A DNA stretch of 64,000 nucleotides. Source: Paragonimus westermani. Taxonomy: Eukaryota > Platyhelminthes > Trematoda > Plagiorchiida > Troglotrematidae. Both the position numbers and the translations under genes were made by a program. The notes below the pieces were generated by a model, which made no database searches, had not been told where the DNA came from, and was given only the letters and a program-made list of their open reading frames with translations. Below, one piece after another: positions 60,545-64,000 of this stretch. The stretch spans positions 137,179 through 201,178 of the forward strand of contig QNGE01000732.1 of the NCBI GenBank assembly GCA_008508345.1. Direction: 5' to 3'. Every line of letters begins with the position of its first letter. Position 1 is the stretch's first letter.

Positions 60545-63440
60545 GTCCGTCTAAATGAAAACCAACATCCCCCACTTTTCTTGTGATCTTTCTGTGAGGT
60601 GATTGCACTGAAAGACTAGACACGAGTACAATGGCATTAAGGGTTGTCTCATCACGATAAATGGAAACAGCTCGACTACGGCAGGTTTTCACCAACGAAG
60701 AGGGCAATCAAATCAAAACACAGCGTAACTAGCGTCAATTAACCTAACCCCTTGTGAGGTTGGATGTGCTCGTTTCTGTTTCGTCTTTGTGGCCACACGC
60801 ATCCTCGTAGCACCTGTGCTGCCATGACCGAATAAACTTTTTTCGTGTATGTGAATGTGTTCTCCTTCCTTGCTCCGTCATCGCCACCAGATGTCGCACC
60901 ACAGTCCGGTCTGTGAAACAGATGTCCGGTTGCACGTCGCCGTTTGTACATTCGAACAAGTGGTTGCGGCTTTCCCAAAAAGCGATTAGGGTTACCGACT
61001 CGGCACGGTGCTGTCGTTAGTGATAACGACGAATGTGTACTGTTGTTGCAGCTGACTGTTGTGTCATTGATGCAGTTAGCGATGAACAAGGTGGACTAGT
61101 ATGTTGCTCATATCCACGGTTGTAGTTGCAGTGGTTTTGCTGTTTGTGAGCAGTGGTCATCATACTACTGGTGGTGATGTTTTTGCTAGGTACGACATAA
61201 ACAGTGGTAGACATGTTGTAGACAAGAAAGTGGTTTGAGAACAGTGACGAACGATTATCAATAAACACATTTTCTTCCGGTGACCATTCAGACAAGACAA
61301 ATCCTGCCTGTCAGTTTTCAATAACCAACACCTTGATAGGATAACAGTAACATGCCAGATAGCCGATCAGCGTAGTACTGTCTAATATGAAAATCACGTG
61401 AACAGTATGCGATCGAAGCTCGTTATCTCCACAAACCAGTTAATGAGAAACGGGCAAAGAGTACCAGCCCGTATACTAACTGTGGACTGACACTACTGAT
61501 CCATATTTTAATCATACTATATGACTTGTAGCAAACAAGATTGCCCAAGAACTAGAAAAATGTTGTTCCTGACGATTATTTGACTGGCTGTTAAAGGAGT
61601 TGAAACAACCGCCCATCCTGATGCATTTGACTGGCCCCATAATGTTGACCGCCTTCCATCCTAGTCACGAGATACGGACACACACCAAACAAGTTTTTGT
61701 GGTTGTAGAGCAATTGAAGCGGAGGAACGATGAAATCTTTCGTCCATTCGTTGCCAGCTAAAACTGAAAAAATGTTAGCTAACCGTGTTTCGGCATTCGA
61801 TGGGTGGCATTGTGCAAAACCTGCTCAACACATTGACGTTTTCCTACTGGATATGTAGTCAGCGAACGCGGAAATAATACCTCATAGCTTCGAACTGTAC
61901 CGCCTGAGACTGAAAGTTTTCAGTTCTCCTAACGAAAGAGTATTACGGAAGTATCCGCTATTCGTTGTATTGCTGCTGTGAAGTACCTGTTAGTACCGTA
62001 CAACTTCCGTGACTGTATGCAAGCAAGTTTCATCCGGACACACTGATTGGAAGTGTAACAAAGCGGCTAATGAAAGATTATTGGTTGGCTGTGAACTAAT
62101 GTGTGGAAGGTTGCTATGGCAAAACCGTTACCGGAGCGTGTAGGAAGTACTTGGGAAGTGAGAAGTCATCCTGAGCGACTGAATTAAGGGTGTCTTGAGT
62201 TGATTCTCGGAAGCAGAAGTGAGAGTCCTCCTCCAAGAGGTTTGTAGAAAGCAAGTTGGCCTGAACAGGGTTAGCATAAAGTAAAACTGATTGGACTGCT
62301 TGTTGAAATTATCGTAAATGAATGGGTCTGAAATTCCAAATCGAACCAGACCTAACAGTTCACCTAATTTCACTCAACCGCGTGAGTGTTAATAAATTTA
62401 AGCTATGCACGAAATGAGACGATGTCAACTATCAAGTAAGAAACGCAAATAGTGCGTATCCTTGCCATAACCAAATGTAAAACATTAGTTCCTCTGTGGA
62501 AGATGCCAACTCCACTCATATACATAGAGTTAGGGTAACAAAATGAACGGGCTTTTTCACTGCATACAGTGACAGCTGTCCAAATCATAGAGCTGAGTGT
62601 TTGTCATACATGTGGTTTGCTTTCCATCTAAATCTAGATGGCTTACTGTAAAGAATGGTACCATCCATAATCACACTTACTGGTCTTTTTGTGCTATCGG
62701 TGTAAGCAAATTCCATGACTTTGTGAAATATGTGGCAAACAGAACTGGGCCGTTTGACACGTCATCCGAGTTTCTCAAAAGTTAGACGGAATAATCGACT
62801 GAGTCAGTTTAATAGCTGTGATGTTAGAAAATCTGGAAACATTAAAACTTCCTATTGACTCCAGACCATTAGTTGCGGTTTTATTACAAAAGAAACATTG
62901 AATTCGTACGCTAGATGGCACTCTGTCGTAGACGACTTATACAAAAATCTTCACTAAATTTGACTTGTTGTCTGTATGTAAGCATTTAGAACCTAGTATC
63001 CAGACCATCTGTAAAGATGAACCCATGGTTACTCAAGATCGTCAAACACATATTAAATTCAATATGGTGTGTGGATTATTCTCAACAGTTAATGAGGTGA
63101 ATAATTTGCACATAACGGAAGTTACTAGCACATAGCATGAGTTCAGATTTTTTGTGACGAACTAACAGAGGAGTTCACTCTGCACTGTGAACTTTCTGTG
63201 TACGACTGGAGACCACGTGTTTTCTGGTGTTGTTCCTTTCTTCTAAAAAGCTTGTCCTAATTTTCTACGTAATTCACATTCACAGGTTGTATAAGCAAGA
63301 GTGCCCATACGGTGATTCTCCAATGCTCCACCTGATACCTACCAGTTAAGTTTTTTTGAATTGCCAAGCAAAGACTTGAAATCAAAGTTCACAGGTAATA
63401 TCAAATGCAACATTTGTGGATACCGACCACTGGTATTTAA
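60545..63440. other. No recognisable gene
   Basis: The frames at 60739-61089 and 61017-61295 (minus) overlap and lack known motifs. Nothing else was seen. Confidence 0.45.
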
Positions 63441-63501
63441 GTCAAAACAACATAATAGTCTCTTGTTTGAGTACCGTGAATATGCCCAGTTTAGTCATGA
63501 G

Positions 63502-63563
63502 AAAAAACGCGTAGCAAACAAGGTTGTTTTCAGTGCTTCAAGCTTGTTTGCTACGCGTTTTTT
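63502..63563. repeat. Perfect 21-bp inverted repeat
   Basis: The arm 63502-63522 is exactly complementary to 63543-63563, with a 20-base spacer. The arm contains ACGCGT. A 13-base word, AGTCTCTTGTTTG, lies on either side (about 63456-63468 and 63568-63580). It could be a small terminal-inverted-repeat remnant or the product of a fold-back copying event. Confidence 0.85.
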
Positions 63564-63824
63564 TATCAGTCTCTTGTTTGTCTAACTGGACAGACGTGGC
63601 ACCAGAAATGAGAATATCCGGAGATACAAAACAAGGGGTCTTCTACGGGTAACTCCATCAAGCACGTGACCCACGCCTGGTTGATGGAAATCACAAATAA
63701 ATACTCAATCAATTTCACATATATGTACACATATAAGTTGCATGGTTTGACAACAGATCAGAACACTGGAAAAGGTACAAAACGTTGTTTCAATTTTCAT
63801 GTGTATTTGTAATTGCAATTCCTA

Positions 63825-64000
63825 TGGTTGGCGGCATCCGATTCGGATTAGCCTGTCACAGTGACCGAAGCCAAAGAACGCCTGCGCTTATATATCACTG
63901 CAACTGGCTTGCGCTGCACCAATTGCAGTTCCACCAACACACCACATATCCAGTGTAAACCCGAAGGAATAAGACCGGGAGGTGTGCCAGTGGGGCCTTT
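63825..64000. repeat. Dispersed direct repeat, copy 2 (cut by window end)
   Basis: This matches 45843-46019 in the same orientation. The hairpin arms are CTGCAACTGG (63898-63907) and CCAATTGCAG (63919-63928), differing from copy 1 by one base that leaves a mismatch. Confidence 0.85.

Noticed and set aside
60739..61295. Overlapping minus-strand frames of 116 and 92 codons
   Set aside because: No motif was recognised and the frames overlap each other, as chance frames do.

Overview
This window looks like non-coding, repeat-rich nuclear DNA from an animal. It has no bacterial-style gene packing, long stretches full of stop codons, and its only convincing proteins belong to retroelements. The combination of Penelope-like elements (PLEs), endonuclease/reverse-transcriptase LINEs and a tRNA-headed SINE carrying a hammerhead ribozyme (HHR; compare the schistosome Sm-alpha family) suggests a flatworm, probably a fluke. 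That assignment is inference from element content only. I recognise no host gene or exon.

Layout. 1-8.7 kb: unassigned DNA with two decayed HHR-SINE copies and a PLE fossil. 8.7-10.4 kb: a 5'-truncated PLE with an uninterrupted RT plus GIY-YIG reading frame, followed by a complete type I hammerhead motif. 14.2 kb and 33.5 kb: two copies of a short non-coding PLE/retrozyme-like unit with a hammerhead-like core; the second is 166 bp and flanked by a perfect 13-bp direct repeat. 15-40 kb: further PLE fossils. 43.8-45.0 kb: a decayed RTE-like LINE. 46.4-50.3 kb: an apparently intact LINE (1151 codons, minus strand) with endonuclease, FADD-box RT and a C-terminal C2H2 finger.

The most interesting system is the HHR-SINE family. 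Its four well-preserved loci (23.6, 37.5, 40.0 and 55.0 kb) are all head-to-head inverted dimers, not single or tandem copies. One dimer is flanked by a perfect 12-bp direct repeat, so it appears to have inserted as a unit. Another is an almost continuous palindrome of about 750 bp. The hammerheads range from apparently complete to core-mutated, often within one dimer. The dimer ends are asymmetric: one stops at a TTCAAGTTGAAC-like terminus, while the other carries about 35 further bases ending near CATCAGTAA.

How they may work together (inference): the LINE and PLE reverse transcriptases could mobilise the non-coding, ribozyme-bearing units. The ribozymes would process transcripts, and transcripts through the inverted dimers would fold into long double-stranded RNA.
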